A DNA stretch of 64,000 nucleotides. Source: Rhizomicrobium sp. (GTDB lineage Bacteria; Pseudomonadota; Alphaproteobacteria; Micropepsales; Micropepsaceae). The stretch spans positions 919,241 to 983,240 of the forward strand of contig JBBCHM010000002.1 of assembly GCA_037200045.1 (NCBI GenBank), written 5' to 3'. The notes under the pieces are model-generated. The model ran no database searches, had not been told where the DNA came from, and saw only the letters and a list, made by a program, of their open reading frames with translations. The position numbers were made by a program, and so were the translations under genes. Positions 1-9,341 of the stretch are shown piece after piece; position 1 is the stretch's first letter, and each line of letters begins with the position of its first letter.

Positions 1-118
1 GAAGACGCTGAAGCTCACCCTGCGCAACGCGCCGTCGGATCAGCCGGCAACATTCGGGCCGTGCATCTTCACGGGACGGCCGGGCGTCGAAGAGGTGCTG
101 ATCGCGCGGGCGTATTAA
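1..118 (+). CDS. C-terminal fragment, possibly prolyl-tRNA synthetase (type 3-like)
   Basis: Only the last 38 codons are inside the window; the frame reads from base 2 to a TAA at 116-118. The tail contains PCIFTGRPGVEEVLIARAY. A cysteine, a TG-x-P turn and a terminal aromatic Tyr are reminiscent of the extreme C-terminus of archaeal/eukaryotic-type (type 3) prolyl-tRNA synthetases, which end in a short strand finishing in Tyr. A proS gene is commonly near the DUF1467/mce/rnj cluster in alphaproteobacteria, but there it normally shares that cluster's strand, which this fragment does not. The assignment rests on 38 residues and is tentative. The palindrome and T-run that follow could end this transcript. 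Confidence 0.4.
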   Translation, partial: KTLKLTLRNAPSDQPATFGPCIFTGRPGVEEVLIARAY

Positions 119-125
119 ACCCAAT

Positions 126-258
126 TGTCATGGCCCGCGAATGCGGGCCACCCAGGTGATCCAAGCTCACTCGAGCAGAATTTGCACGAGCAGCGCTCTA
201 ACAATCTGCAACACCACACAGAACCCAACTGGGTGGGCCGCATTCGTGGGCCATGACA
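126..258. repeat. 133-bp palindromic intergenic element with TGTCAT ends; probable terminator
   Basis: The left arm (126-158, TGTCATGGCCCGCGAATGCG and onward) and right arm (226-258) are inverted repeats of about 33 bp with only a few mismatches, separated by about 67 bp. The element ends in TGTCAT/ATGACA and carries CCCAGGTG near the inner edge. Seven T residues follow at 261-267, so on the + strand it could act as an intrinsic terminator for the gene ending at 118. A second element with TGTCAT ends and an internal CCCAGGT lies at 42086-42211, suggesting a dispersed REP/MITE-like family. Confidence 0.7.
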
Positions 259-281
259 TCTTTTTTTGTAACCTCTTTTGA

Positions 282-1926
282 TTACCGTCCCACCGGCACC
301 ATCGCGGCCAGGGGCGCGCGATCTGGCATGGCGTCGATCAGGGATTTGATGTCGACCGGCGGCGGTTTGTCGATGCCGCTGCCTCTGACGCGCTCGTTCA
401 GTTCGGCGATGTTGAAACCCATCTGCAAATCATAGGTCCGGTCGGGCTGGTTGCAGCAGGCGCTGCTCGGCCTCGTACCAGCGTTGCTTTGCCTTGCCGT
501 CGGTGCAACTGGTGCGTTCGTCGCCGTCGGCGCCCCAGCGCAGCTCGACGCAATGATAGGGGTCGAAGGAGAGGTCGAACAACCGGTGCAGCATGTCGTC
601 GAAGGTCATCGCGACCGGACGGCTGGCGGAGTTGAGATAGGTGATGGTGCAGGCCCGGCTCTGCTGCGCATAGGCGCGCTGCAGGTCGTCTTTCAGGAAA
701 TTGCCGTCATAGACGATGCGCGGATCGCGCTTGACCCACAGATCGATCATCTGGGCCATGTCCTTGTAGAACTGCACGAAGGCGGCCTTGATGCGGGCGT
801 CGCGCGAGGGCGTGGAATAGGTCTCCCATTCCAGGTTCTCCGAGCCGTAGATGTTGTCCGGCAGGCGCTCGGGATGCGGCTTGACCGCGATGCCGTCCTT
901 GAGGTCGAGGTCGACATATTGGCGCGCAGGTCGCCCATGATCGTTGCACAGGGTCTTCATCGTCGCCTTGAGCTCGTAGACCGGATTGAAGTCCATGCGG
1001 GCCCGCCCGAGACCGCGACGCGGACATATTCGTAGAAGCCCAATTCCTCGCCGTTGTAGAGGAACCGCGCCTTCTTAACGTCCATCCTGGGATTGGGCTC
1101 GGTGCCGATGTATTGGGACCAGCGAGAAATCGGCGATCTGGTCGTTCTCGGCATAGGCGAGACGGCCGCCGATGAGATGACCCTCCGAACTCGTGGTGGG
1201 GCCCGATAAGCTTGAACGGCCGCCAGTTCTTCAGGCCTCCGCCGAGGCGCATCGGGCTTTGGCCGAATTGCGCGCCGTAGACGCCTGCGGGTGATGGTGA
1301 AATCGGGATGGGCGTCCATGTAGTAGATGCGGCCGTCCTCATCGACCTTCCAGACGATGCCGACATGGCCGTTGACGTCGTAGACGACCGACCCGGGATG
1401 GATCGAGCCCGGCTGCAGGGCGGGCGAATAGAAGTCGGACAGCACGCCGCGGCGCTCGGCGGCGTCGGTGCGGTAGGTGCCGGAGAACACCGCGTCCATC
1501 ATCTGGCGCAAGGGTAGAGGGCCCGTCGATGCCCTGGCCCCGGTCGACGATCTCGTGGCGGCCGGTCGCCCGGTTGGCGGCCTTGGTATAGCGCAGGTCG
1601 CCGCCCTCCCCGCTGACGCCATCGACATAGCCGAAGGGCAGCCCGTTCTTCCAGGCGTAGTAGCCGCGCAGGAGATAGGGGAGCTTGGCGCAGTCGACAT
1701 CGATGTCGATGAAGCGCTGGTCGGTCTTGCGGTAGGGGTTGGCCTCGTCGCGCAGGCAGCTCTCCGAGGAGCTGCAATTGCTCGCCCCGAGGGCGGCGAC
1801 GAATTTGCCGAATCCCGCCTCGTCCTCGGCCGTCCAATGATCGCGGAGGATGCGCCACTGGCCGGCCGCCTCGGCGGTGCCGGCGCCGAGCCACAGAACA
1901 ATCAAAGCAAGCAAAACCGAGCGCAT
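282..1926 (-). CDS. Secreted protein of unknown function (frame broken by several indels)
   Basis: The ATG at 1926 opens a signal peptide (MRSVLLALIVLWLGAGTAEA). The coding sense then continues through at least five frame changes (near 1520, 1285, 1180, 1130, 985 and 445 by eye) to a TAA at 284-282, giving about 540 residues. Readable blocks include a Cys-rich N-terminal part, a central block with HPGSVVYDVNGHVGIVWKVD followed by YYMDAHPDF, and a C-terminal block with many aromatic residues. The central H-x-G-I-V pattern resembles NlpC/P60 or CHAP-type amidase cores, but I do not recognise the family with confidence. The start sits 353 bp from the divergent permease gene. Because all neighbours out to 9.6 kb are similarly broken, sequencing error is likelier than a pseudogene. 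Confidence 0.55.
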
Positions 1927-2197
1927 GATCCCCCGTCCCGCCGCCACGCTCCGGGCACGACCTCGCCGTGTCAAGGCAACGGCCAGCTCGGCGTAAAAGT
2001 CCGGCGGTAGCGCTCTCTCAACCCCAGCCTTCGCGGGGGTTGTCGAACTGACATTTTGTTGCGCTGATTTCGTGTCAGTTGGCGAGATATTTCGTGACAG
2101 GCACTGCGAATTCCAGTATGAACCTGCACCACAAAGAACCAAAAAGGCGCTTTTTAGAGCGGCCAAGTTCGGGGAGCATAACCGCTAGGGGCGGAAG

Positions 2198-2228
2198 AAA
2201 GGCCGGGCAACCGGCCTTTCGCATTTTC
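2198..2228 (+). terminator. GNRA-loop hairpin followed by T-rich stretch in permease leader
   Basis: A perfect 9-bp stem (AAAGGCCGG/CCGGCCTTT) closes a GCAA tetraloop at 2198-2219, followed by cgcatttt. It lies in the 353-bp gap between the divergent starts at 1926 and 2280, 60 bp before the permease ATG. It could be an intrinsic terminator acting as an attenuator in the permease leader, or the end of a small RNA. The upstream 2080-2190 part is moderately AT-rich and likely holds promoters; I recognise no known riboswitch in it. Confidence 0.45.
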
Positions 2229-2279
2229 AGAACATCCGGCAACCATGGGAACCGCGGCGTCAACGCGCGGGAACCTGGA

Positions 2280-3571
2280 ATGTTCGAACGGATGTTCGCG
2301 CTGAAGGCGCACGGCACGACAGCGCGGCGGGAACCTCGTCGCCGGAGCGACGACCTTCCTGACGATGGCCTACATCATGTTCGTGAACCCGCAGATCCTG
2401 GCGCGGGCGGGCATGGATCCGGGCGCGGTGTTCGTCGCGACCTGCGTCGCCTCCGCCGCCACCACGCTCCTGATGGGCCTGTACGCGAACCTGCCGGTCG
2501 CGCTGGCGCCCGGGGATGGGGCTGAACGCCTATTTCGCCTTCACCGTCGTGCCGGCGATGGGCGGCGACTGGCGCCTGGCGCTGGGCTGCGTGTTCCTGT
2601 CGGGCATCACTGTTCGTGATCGTCTCGGTCACGTCCGGCCCGCGAATGGCTGATCAATGCGATCCCCAGGAAGCTCGCCATCGCGGCGGGGATCGGGTTC
2701 TTCCTCGCGCTGATCGGATTCGAGAATGCCGGCATCGCGGTGGCGAGCCCGGCGACGCTGATCCAGCAGGGCGTCCTGACCGATCCCAAGGTGCTGATCG
2801 CCGCTTGCGCCTTCGTGCTGATGTTCGCGCTGGCCGCGCGGCGGATCGTGGGCGCGGTGCTGATCGCCATCGTGGCCGCTACGGTCGCTGCCGCGCTGCT
2901 GCAATCTGGAGCCGGTCCCATCCATCCTTGCCCTGCCGCCTTCGCCGGCGCCGACGCTGTTTCAGATGTCGTTCGGCGGCGCCTCGGGCGGCACGATCGC
3001 GACCGCGGTGTTCGCCTTCTTCCTGATCGACATGCTGGACACGTCGGGCACGCTGACGGCCGTGGCGCAGCAGGCCAGGCTGCTGGAGCTGGACGGGCGG
3101 CTGAAGAACGCGCGGCGGGCGCTGACCGCCGATGCGGTCGGCACCATGATCGGCGCGGCCATCGGCACCTCGCCGGTGACGGCCTATATCGAGAGCGCAG
3201 CGGGCGTTCAGGCCGGCGGACGGACGGGCCTGACGGCTGCCGTGGTGGCGGTGCTGTTCCTGCTGAGCCTGTTCTTCGCGCCGCTGGCGGGCGCGGTGCC
3301 GGCCTATGCGACGGCGCCGGCGCTGGTCTTCGTCGCGGCGCTGATGGCCAAGGGCCTCAAGGAGATCGACTGGGACGACATGACGGAGGCCGCCCCGGCC
3401 CTGGTGACGGCGCTTGCCATCCCCTTCACCTATTCGATCGCCGGCGGGATCGGAATCGGCTTCATCGCCTATGCCGCGATCAAGATCGTGTCGGGGCGCC
3501 GGCGCGACGTGAACGCGGCGGTGGCGATCATCGCGGTTGCGTTCGCGGCGAAAATCGCGCTGGCGGGCTGA
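2280..3571 (+). CDS. NCS2-family purine (xanthine/guanine/adenine) permease, frame broken
   Basis: Starting at the ATG at 2280 ([14 protein letters not shown]), the reading sense passes through about five frame changes (near 2330, 2512, 2610, 2640 and 2905). The last 200 residues are one open frame ending with TGA at 3569-3571. Diagnostic blocks are [17 protein letters not shown], an N-terminal AzgA/PbuG signature; a block reading [30 protein letters not shown]; and [21 protein letters not shown]. These are the conserved helices of the AzgA-like branch of nucleobase:cation symporter-2 proteins, which import adenine, guanine or hypoxanthine with protons through the inner membrane. Assembled length is about 430 residues, normal for the family. 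The indels look like sequence errors because conserved motifs persist on both sides of every break. Confidence 0.85.
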
Positions 3572-3806
3572 CTACAGGTCGAGCACCTTGAACGCGATCA
3601 GCACATAGAAGAGCACCCAGAGCACCGCCGAGATGCCGGTCGCCAGCAGGGCCTTGCGGCCGAGCATCGGCGTCAGCGGGGCGCCGGATTCCGGATCGGT
3701 CTCGGCGCTCGAGGCCGACCGGCAACAGGCAGAACAGCGACAGGAACCACAGGATGGCGTAGGTCGCGAACAGCACCACGCCATGGATAAAGGAGATAAG
3801 CGTCAC
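3572..3806 (-). CDS. DUF1467 family small membrane protein (one frameshift)
   Basis: From the ATG at 3806 the first helix reads MTLISFIHGVVLFATYAILW. After LLPVGLE, near 3710, the frame must change by one base to continue ETDPESGAPLTPMLGRKALL and a second helix VLWVLFYVLIAFKVLDL to the stop at 3572. The product is about 77 residues with two membrane spans, typical of DUF1467 proteins. Its start overlaps the stop of the methylmalonyl-CoA epimerase gene by 4 bp (ATGA), so the two are co-translated. DUF1467 directly after mce is the usual alphaproteobacterial arrangement; its function is unknown. Confidence 0.75.
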
Positions 3807-4207
3807 GCCTGTTCGAGCTCGACCAGCGTGCCGACGAAATCCTTGGGGTGCAGGAAGAGAACCGGCTTGCCATGGGCGCCGATGCGGGGCTCTCCGGTGC
3901 CGGTGATCGTCGCGCCTTCCGCTTTCATCTTGTCGCGCGCGGCGTAGATGTCTTCGACCTCGTAGCAGACATGGTGCATGCCGCCGTTCGGGTTCTTCTT
4001 GAGGAAGTTCGCGATCGGCGAGTTCTCGCCCAGGGGCTCGAGCAATTCGATCTTGGTGTTGCCGAGATCGACGAACACGGTGGTGACGCCGTGGTCGGGC
4101 TGCGCCACCTCCTCCGAGACCTTGCCGCCGAGGACGTCACGGTAGATGGCGGCGGCTTTCTTGATGTCGCCGGTGGCGATGGCGACGTGGTTGAGGCGTC
4201 CGATCAT
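3803..4207 (-). CDS. mce: Methylmalonyl-CoA epimerase
   Basis: This 134-residue vicinal-oxygen-chelate (glyoxalase fold) protein begins MIGRLNHVAIATGDIKKAA. It contains the metal-site pattern expected for the family: His7, Gln65-type region before DHGVTTVFVDLG, GGMHHVCYEVED and a final Glu in LVELEQA. It interconverts (R)- and (S)-methylmalonyl-CoA in propionyl-CoA catabolism. The ATG at 4207 is chosen because it gives the canonical N-terminus; the open frame upstream to 4369 is not conserved in character. It is the only intact gene among its neighbours. Its position after rnj in the nuo-birA-coaX-rnj-mce-DUF1467 order agrees with the assignment. Confidence 0.92.
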   Translation of the reverse strand: MIGRLNHVAIATGDIKKAAAIYRDVLGGKVSEEVAQPDHGVTTVFVDLGNTKIELLEPLGENSPIANFLKKNPNGGMHHVCYEVEDIYAARDKMKAEGATITGTGEPRIGAHGKPVLFLHPKDFVGTLVELEQA

Positions 4208-4294
4208 GAGGCTTCCCAAGCTGATGACTTCGAACCGCCAAACTATCATGCTAACGACGACGGCAACAATGTCGGCCGATTTACGGAGGGGCAA

Positions 4295-4667
4295 ATGGGC
4301 AAGCGCGTGATCGTGGCGGGGCTGGAACCGCCGCTCGTCGACTTCGCCCCGGACCAGTCCGTCGCTCAATCCTGAGACGCTGGTCGCGGCGCTGAACGCG
4401 CAGGTGGCGGCGCTGGCGGCCGCGGGCTATGAGGCGAGCATCCTCTATCTCGACACCGGCGCGACGGCCGAGACGGTGCTGGCCGATGCGCTCGAAAAGC
4501 AGAAGCCGGATTGCGTCTGCATCGGCGCCGGTGTGCGGAACAACCCGGCCTATCTCGTTCTGTTCGAGAAGCTGCTGAACGTGGTGCACGCCAAGGCGCC
4601 GGGGGCGAAGCTGTGCTTCAATACCGGGCCGCACGACACGATGGACGCGATCCGGCGCTGGATCTGA
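4295..4667 (+). CDS. Conserved hypothetical protein (one frameshift)
   Basis: An ATG at 4295 is preceded by a good ribosome site (ggaggggcaa) and begins MGKRVIVAGLEPPLVDFA. A frame change near 4345-4360 leads into PSLNPETLVAALNAQ and then an uninterrupted frame to TGA at 4665-4667. The product is about 123 residues with an alternating beta-alpha pattern: VIVAGL, then EASILYLDTGAT, DCVCIGAGVRNNPAYLVLFE and KLCFNTGPHDTMDAI. It looks like a small Rossmann/flavodoxin-like or receiver-like fold, but I do not recognise a named family. It is transcribed convergently with rnj, whose stop is 16 bp away. Confidence 0.6.
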
Positions 4668-4682
4668 CGGCGGCCCGCTTCG

Positions 4683-6346
4683 CTAGATCTGCACCACTTC
4701 CACCCGCGTCACCGGCTTCTTGCCCCAGGCGTTTTCGGCGGCCCGGCGGGCGGCGCGGCGGACGCTTTCCTTGAGATCGTGGCCGTCCAGGTCGCGCTTC
4801 GGATTGTGGCGCTTGAGCGGCTCGTCCAGCGCGGCGCGGATGGCGTCGTGCACCGGCTCCGGGATGCCTTCGATGATGATCGCGGGCTCGGCGGCGGGGC
4901 GGCCCTTGCCGTCGAGTACCAGCGTGATCGCGATCATGCCGGCGAAGGCGAGCGCGCGGCGGTGGCGGGTGAGGCCGGCGCCCTCGCCGATCAATATCCG
5001 GCCGTCCATGTAGACGCGGGCCCGACGGCACTTCGTCGATCACGCCGGCGCGGCCGGGGGCGAGGCGGATGAGCTGGCCGTTCTCCGGCACGATGGCCTG
5101 CGGCACCTGCAGCGAAAGCGCGAGGCGGGCGTGCTCGGCCTGGTGGCGCGGCTCGCCATGGACGGGAATGGAGATTTGCGGGCGGGTCCAGCGGTACATC
5201 TCGGCCAGTTCGTCGCGGCAGGGATGGCCAGAGACATGGACGAAATGGTCGTCGGCGGAGAGGACCTCGACACCGAGCAGCGACAGCTTGTTGTGCAGCT
5301 CGTGGATCGCGATGTCGTTGCCCGGAATGACGCGACTGGAGAAGATCACGGCGTCGCCCTTGCCGAGGCTGACATTGGGATGGTTGCCCTCGGCGATGCG
5401 GGCCAGCGCGGCGCGCGGCTCGCCCTGGCTGCCGGTGCACAGATAAAGGACCCGATTGGGCGGAAGTTGCGCCGCCTCGGCCTCGTCGATGATCGACGGG
5501 AAGCCCTTCAGATAGCCGGTCTCGCGCGCGGCGGCGGTGATCTTGTGCATGGCGCGGCCGACGAGGGCGACCTGGCGGCCATAGCGCCTTGGCGGCCCGG
5601 GCGATGGTGTCGAGACGCGCGACGTTCGAGGCGAAGGAAGTCACCGCGACGCGGCCCTTCAGCGTGCCGATCAGCGCCGTCAGCGCCTCGCGCACCCGCG
5701 CCTCGGAACCGGACTCGCCGGCGACCAGCGCGTTGGTGGAATCGCAGACGGTGGCGAGCACGCCCTCGTCGCCCAGCGCCTTCAGCGCGGCGATGTCGGT
5801 GGCCTCGCCGACCTGCGGCTCCGGGTCGATCTTCCAGTCGCCGGTGTGGACGATGAGGCCGAGCGGCGTGCGGATCGCGAGCGCATTGGGCTCGGGAATC
5901 GAATGGGTGATCGAGATGAACTCGATCGCGAAGGGGCCGAGCTCGATCCTGCCGGAGAGCGGCACGCGCCTGGGATGCACCTTGGCGGAGAGGCCGGCCT
6001 CTTCCAGCTTGCCCTCGATCAGCACGGCGGTGAACGGCGTGGCATAGACCGGGCAACGCAGCAGCGGCCACAGATGCGGGATGGCGCCGATGTGATCTTC
6101 GTGCGCATGGGTGGCGACGATAGCGAGCACGTTCTCGCGCTGTTCGGCGAGGAAGCGGATGTCCGGCATGATGAGATCGACGCCGGGCGTGGTGGTCTCG
6201 CGCCCGAACAGCACGCCGCAATCGACCACGATCCATTTGCGGTCGTCCGGCGGGCCGTAGCCATAGGCGTTGAAGTTCATGCCGATCTCGCCCGAGCCGC
6301 CGAGCGGCAGGAAGACGAGTTCGTCGTCGCGTTCGGGATGGTTCAT
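4683..6346 (-). CDS. rnj: Ribonuclease J (two frameshifts)
   Basis: Starts [22 protein letters not shown] at 6346. The metallo-beta-lactamase motif [14 protein letters not shown], the second metal site region HTGDWKID and the beta-CASP motif [13 protein letters not shown] are visible. Near 5580 the frame shifts into [35 protein letters not shown] and [13 protein letters not shown], and near 5020 it shifts again into the C-terminal domain [13 protein letters not shown] to TRVEVVQI at 4683. Total is about 554 residues, normal for RNase J, a 5'-3' exo/endonuclease in mRNA decay and rRNA maturation. It overlaps coaX by 4 bp. The breaks lie between perfectly conserved motifs, so they are most likely consensus errors. 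Confidence 0.92.
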
Positions 6347-7141
6347 GCGGGCGCGGGCTTCGCCTTGGCGCGTTCGGCGTTGCGCGCGTGGATCTGGATG
6401 AGGCCGCGGATGGTGAGGTCGGGATCGAGATGCTCGATCGCCGCGGTCTGGCGGTGGAACAGATTGGCGAGGCCGCCCGTGCCGATGACGGTCATGGGCT
6501 TGCCGTACTCCTCCTTGATGCGCGCCACAATGCCCTCGATCAGGCTGACATAGCCCCAGTACAGGCCGGACTGCATGGCGGGGACGGTGTCCTTGCCGAT
6601 CACGCTCTGGGTGCGCACGACGGCGACGCGCGGCAGCATGGCGGCCGCCCCGTGCAGCGCCTCGGCCGAGAGATTGGCGCCCGGCGCGATGACGCCGCCC
6701 TCGTAGTCGCCGTTCTCCGACACCACGTCGAAGGTCGTGGCGGTGCCGAAATCGACCACGATCAGCGCGCCCTTGTAGCGCTCATGCGCCGCGACGGTGT
6801 TGACCAGGCGGTCGGCGCCGACGGCCTCGGGACGGTCGAACATTGATCCGGATGCCGAGGTCGAGATCGGGATCGCCGATCACCAGCGGCTCGCATTTGA
6901 GGTAGCGGCGGCAGAGCTGGCGCAGGTCGAACAGCGCCGAGGGCACGACGGTCGCGATGATCGCCGCGTCGATGTCGGCGAAGCTGATGCCCTGGAGCTG
7001 GAGCAGCGGCTGGAGCAGGACCGCGTATTCGTCGGCGGTGCGGCGGGTTTCCGTCACCGCGCGCCATTCGGCGCGGATTTCCCCCGCTTCGCTGACCGCG
7101 AAGACGATGTTGGTGTTGCCGGCGTCGATGGCGAGAAGCAT
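6343..7141 (-). CDS. coaX: Type III pantothenate kinase (one frameshift)
   Basis: The N-terminal half, [20 protein letters not shown] from 7141, has the ASKHA phosphate-1 motif DAGNTN. The frame changes near 6843, where RINV must join [17 protein letters not shown]. The second half has the phosphate-2 motif [14 protein letters not shown], followed by GGVIAPG and VIGTGGLA, ending KAKPAPA at 6343. Length is about 260 residues. It catalyses ATP-dependent phosphorylation of pantothenate, the first step of CoA synthesis. The order birA-coaX-rnj downstream of nuoN is standard in alphaproteobacteria and the genes are spaced by a few bases or overlap. Confidence 0.92.
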
Positions 7142-7150
7142 GGGAAGACC

Positions 7151-7904
7151 TTACGCGAAAAACACTTCGCCCGCAGCGATGTGGCGGACGTTTCCCGTGC
7201 CCTCGCGCAGGACCAGAGCACCGGTGTTGTCGATGCCCTCGAACACGCCGGCGGTCTCGCCGATCGCCAGCCTGGCGCGGATGCGGGTGCCGAGACCGGC
7301 GGCGCGGGCGAGCCAGGCATCGCGGATGGGCGCGAAGCCCTCATCCTGCCAGCGCCGATACCACCGGGCGAAATGGGCGGCGAGATGCAGCAGGGCGTCG
7401 TCGGGCGTCGGCGCGGCGGCGCCCATGGCCTTCAGCGAAGTGGCGGGAAACTCGGTGCCGTCGGGATGCACCGCAAGGTTGATGCCGATGCCGATGGCGA
7501 GCCAGGCGGGAACCTCTCCGGCCGGACCGGAGGATTCCAGGAGGATGCCGGCGATCTTGCGGCGGTCGGCCCCCAAGACGTCGTTCGGCCATTCACGCGC
7601 AGCTCCACCGCCGGCGCGAAATCGCGCAGCGCGTCGCAGGCGGCGATGGCGGCGGCGAAGGAGAGCTGGGCGCAGTCCTGGGCCGGCTTGCCGGGGCGCA
7701 GCATGAGCGTGGCGGCGAGGTTGCCGGCGGGCGATTCCCAGACGCGGCCGCGCCGCCCCCTGCCCGCGGTCTGGCGCGCGGCCGAAATCCAGATCGGCCC
7801 CATCTCGCCTTGCGCGACGAGGCGCTTGGCCTCTTCGTTGGTCGAGTCGATGACGTCGAAGGTCTTCAGGGCGTAGCCGCGCGGCCACGCCGGATCGGGC
7901 TCAC
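7151..7904 (-). CDS. birA: Biotin-[acetyl-CoA-carboxylase] ligase (frameshifts)
   Basis: Readable blocks are TFDVIDSTNEEAKRLVAQGE, WISAARQTAGRGRRGRVWES (the biotin/ATP binding GRGRRG loop), NLAATLMLRPGK, then after a frame change WPNDVLGADRRKIAGILLES and IGIGINLAVHP, ending IAAGEVFFA at 7151. The expected codons GTG-AAA-TGG-CCG-AAC read GTG-AA-TGG here (near 7600), so one A is missing from an AAA run. There is no start codon in the first frame; a GTG at 7904-7902 overlaps the nuoN stop (GTGA) and would need one more indel within a few codons. The protein is a catalytic-only BirA without an N-terminal repressor domain. It attaches biotin to BCCP. Confidence 0.85.
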
Positions 7905-9341
7905 GGGAACAGCGCGTGCGCCGCGCTGCCGGCGATGGCGATCAGGGGCGCCGGAACGACGACGAAGAACAGGGTGACGAAGCTCGTGCCCCACATGATC
8001 GCCTGCGTGCCGCCGCCGATGCCGCGGTCGAAGCCGCGCACCGGCTCGTCGAAATACATGATCTGCAGGATGCGCAAATAGTAGAACGCGCCCGCCACGC
8101 TGGCGACGATATTGATGACGGCCCGGCACATAGAGATGGGCCTGGATGGCGGCGCCGAACACGTAAAGCTTGGCGAAGATGCCGGCGAGCGGCGGCAGGC
8201 CGGCAAGGCTGAGCGTCAGCGCCGCCATGGCGAAGGCAAACCAGGGCTGGGTGCGCGACAGGCCGGCAAGCTGGCGGATGTCCTCCACCGGCTCGCCGTC
8301 GCGGCGCATGGCGGAGACGCAGGGCGAACATGCCGAGATTGGTGAGCAGGTAATAGGCCAGATAGACCAGCATGCCCTGGATGCCGAGCTGCGTCCCGGC
8401 GGCGAGGCCGAGCAGCGCGTAGCCGACATGGCCGATGGAGCTGTAGGCGAGCAGGCGCTTGATGTTGGTCTGGCCGATGGCGGCGACCGCGCCCAGGACG
8501 ACGGGACAGCACCGAGACCACCACGACGATCTGCTGCCATTGATGGATCAGGCCGGGGAACGGCGCGACCACAGCGCGGATGAAGAGCGCGAAGGCGGCG
8601 ACCTTGGCGGCGGTGACGAAGAAGGCGGTGACGGGCGTGGGCGAGCCCTCGTACACGTCGGGCGTCCACATGTGGAAGGGCACGGCGCCGACCTTGAAGG
8701 CGAGGCCCGCGATCAGGAAGACGAGGCCGAAAATCAGGCCGAGATTGGCGCCGCCGCCGGCGGTCGCCTTGGCGATGACCGCGAACTCCGTCGAGCCTGT
8801 GAAGCCGTAGATCAGCGAGATGCCGTAGAGCAGCATGCCGGACGACAGCGCGCCGAGGACGAAATATTTGAGGCCGGCCTCGGTCGAGCGCAGCGAATCC
8901 CGGTTGAAGGCGGCCAGCACGTAGAGCGCCAGGCTCTGAAGCTCCAGGCCCATATAGAGCGCGACTGAAGCTGGAGGCCGAGACCATCAGCATCATGCCA
9001 AGCGTGGCCAGAAGCATGAGCACCGGCAGCTCGAAGCGCCGGCTCCTTTCGAGGCCGAAGAACTCGTTGGCCATCAGGACGGAGAGCGCCGAGCCGGCGA
9101 GGATGAGGATCTTGCTGAAACCGCGCGAAACCATCAACCACGAAAGCGCCGCCGAAGGCCGAGGCGGGGCTCGCCTGCGCGAAGACGAGCCAGCCGGCGA
9201 CGGCCATCAGCGCGATCGCCAGCCAGGAAACGACGCCGGCGGCACGGTCGCCCGCGGTGACGCCGCCGATCAGAGCACCAGCGTGCCGACCGCGAGCAGA
9301 AGCTCCGGCAGAAGGACGAGAAGGTCGGCTTGCAGGGTCAT
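7901..9341 (-). CDS. nuoN: NADH-quinone oxidoreductase subunit N (about six frameshifts)
   Basis: The ATG at 9341 overlaps the nuoM stop. The protein sense runs [20 protein letters not shown], then [80 protein letters not shown], the [20 protein letters not shown] region, [20 protein letters not shown], and finally [20 protein letters not shown] to AHALFP at 7901. Frame changes fall near 9272, 9135, 8965, 8505, 8316 and 8130. NuoN is an antiporter-like proton-translocating subunit of the complex I membrane arm, with about 14 helices and about 480 residues. [16 protein letters not shown] carries a conserved lysine/His channel motif of the family. Confidence 0.93.

Noticed and set aside
282..9341. 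Calling the broken genes at the left end true pseudogenes
   Set aside because: Breaks occur between intact conserved motifs in essential genes, several at homopolymers, and stop abruptly at about 9.6 kb, which fits consensus error better.
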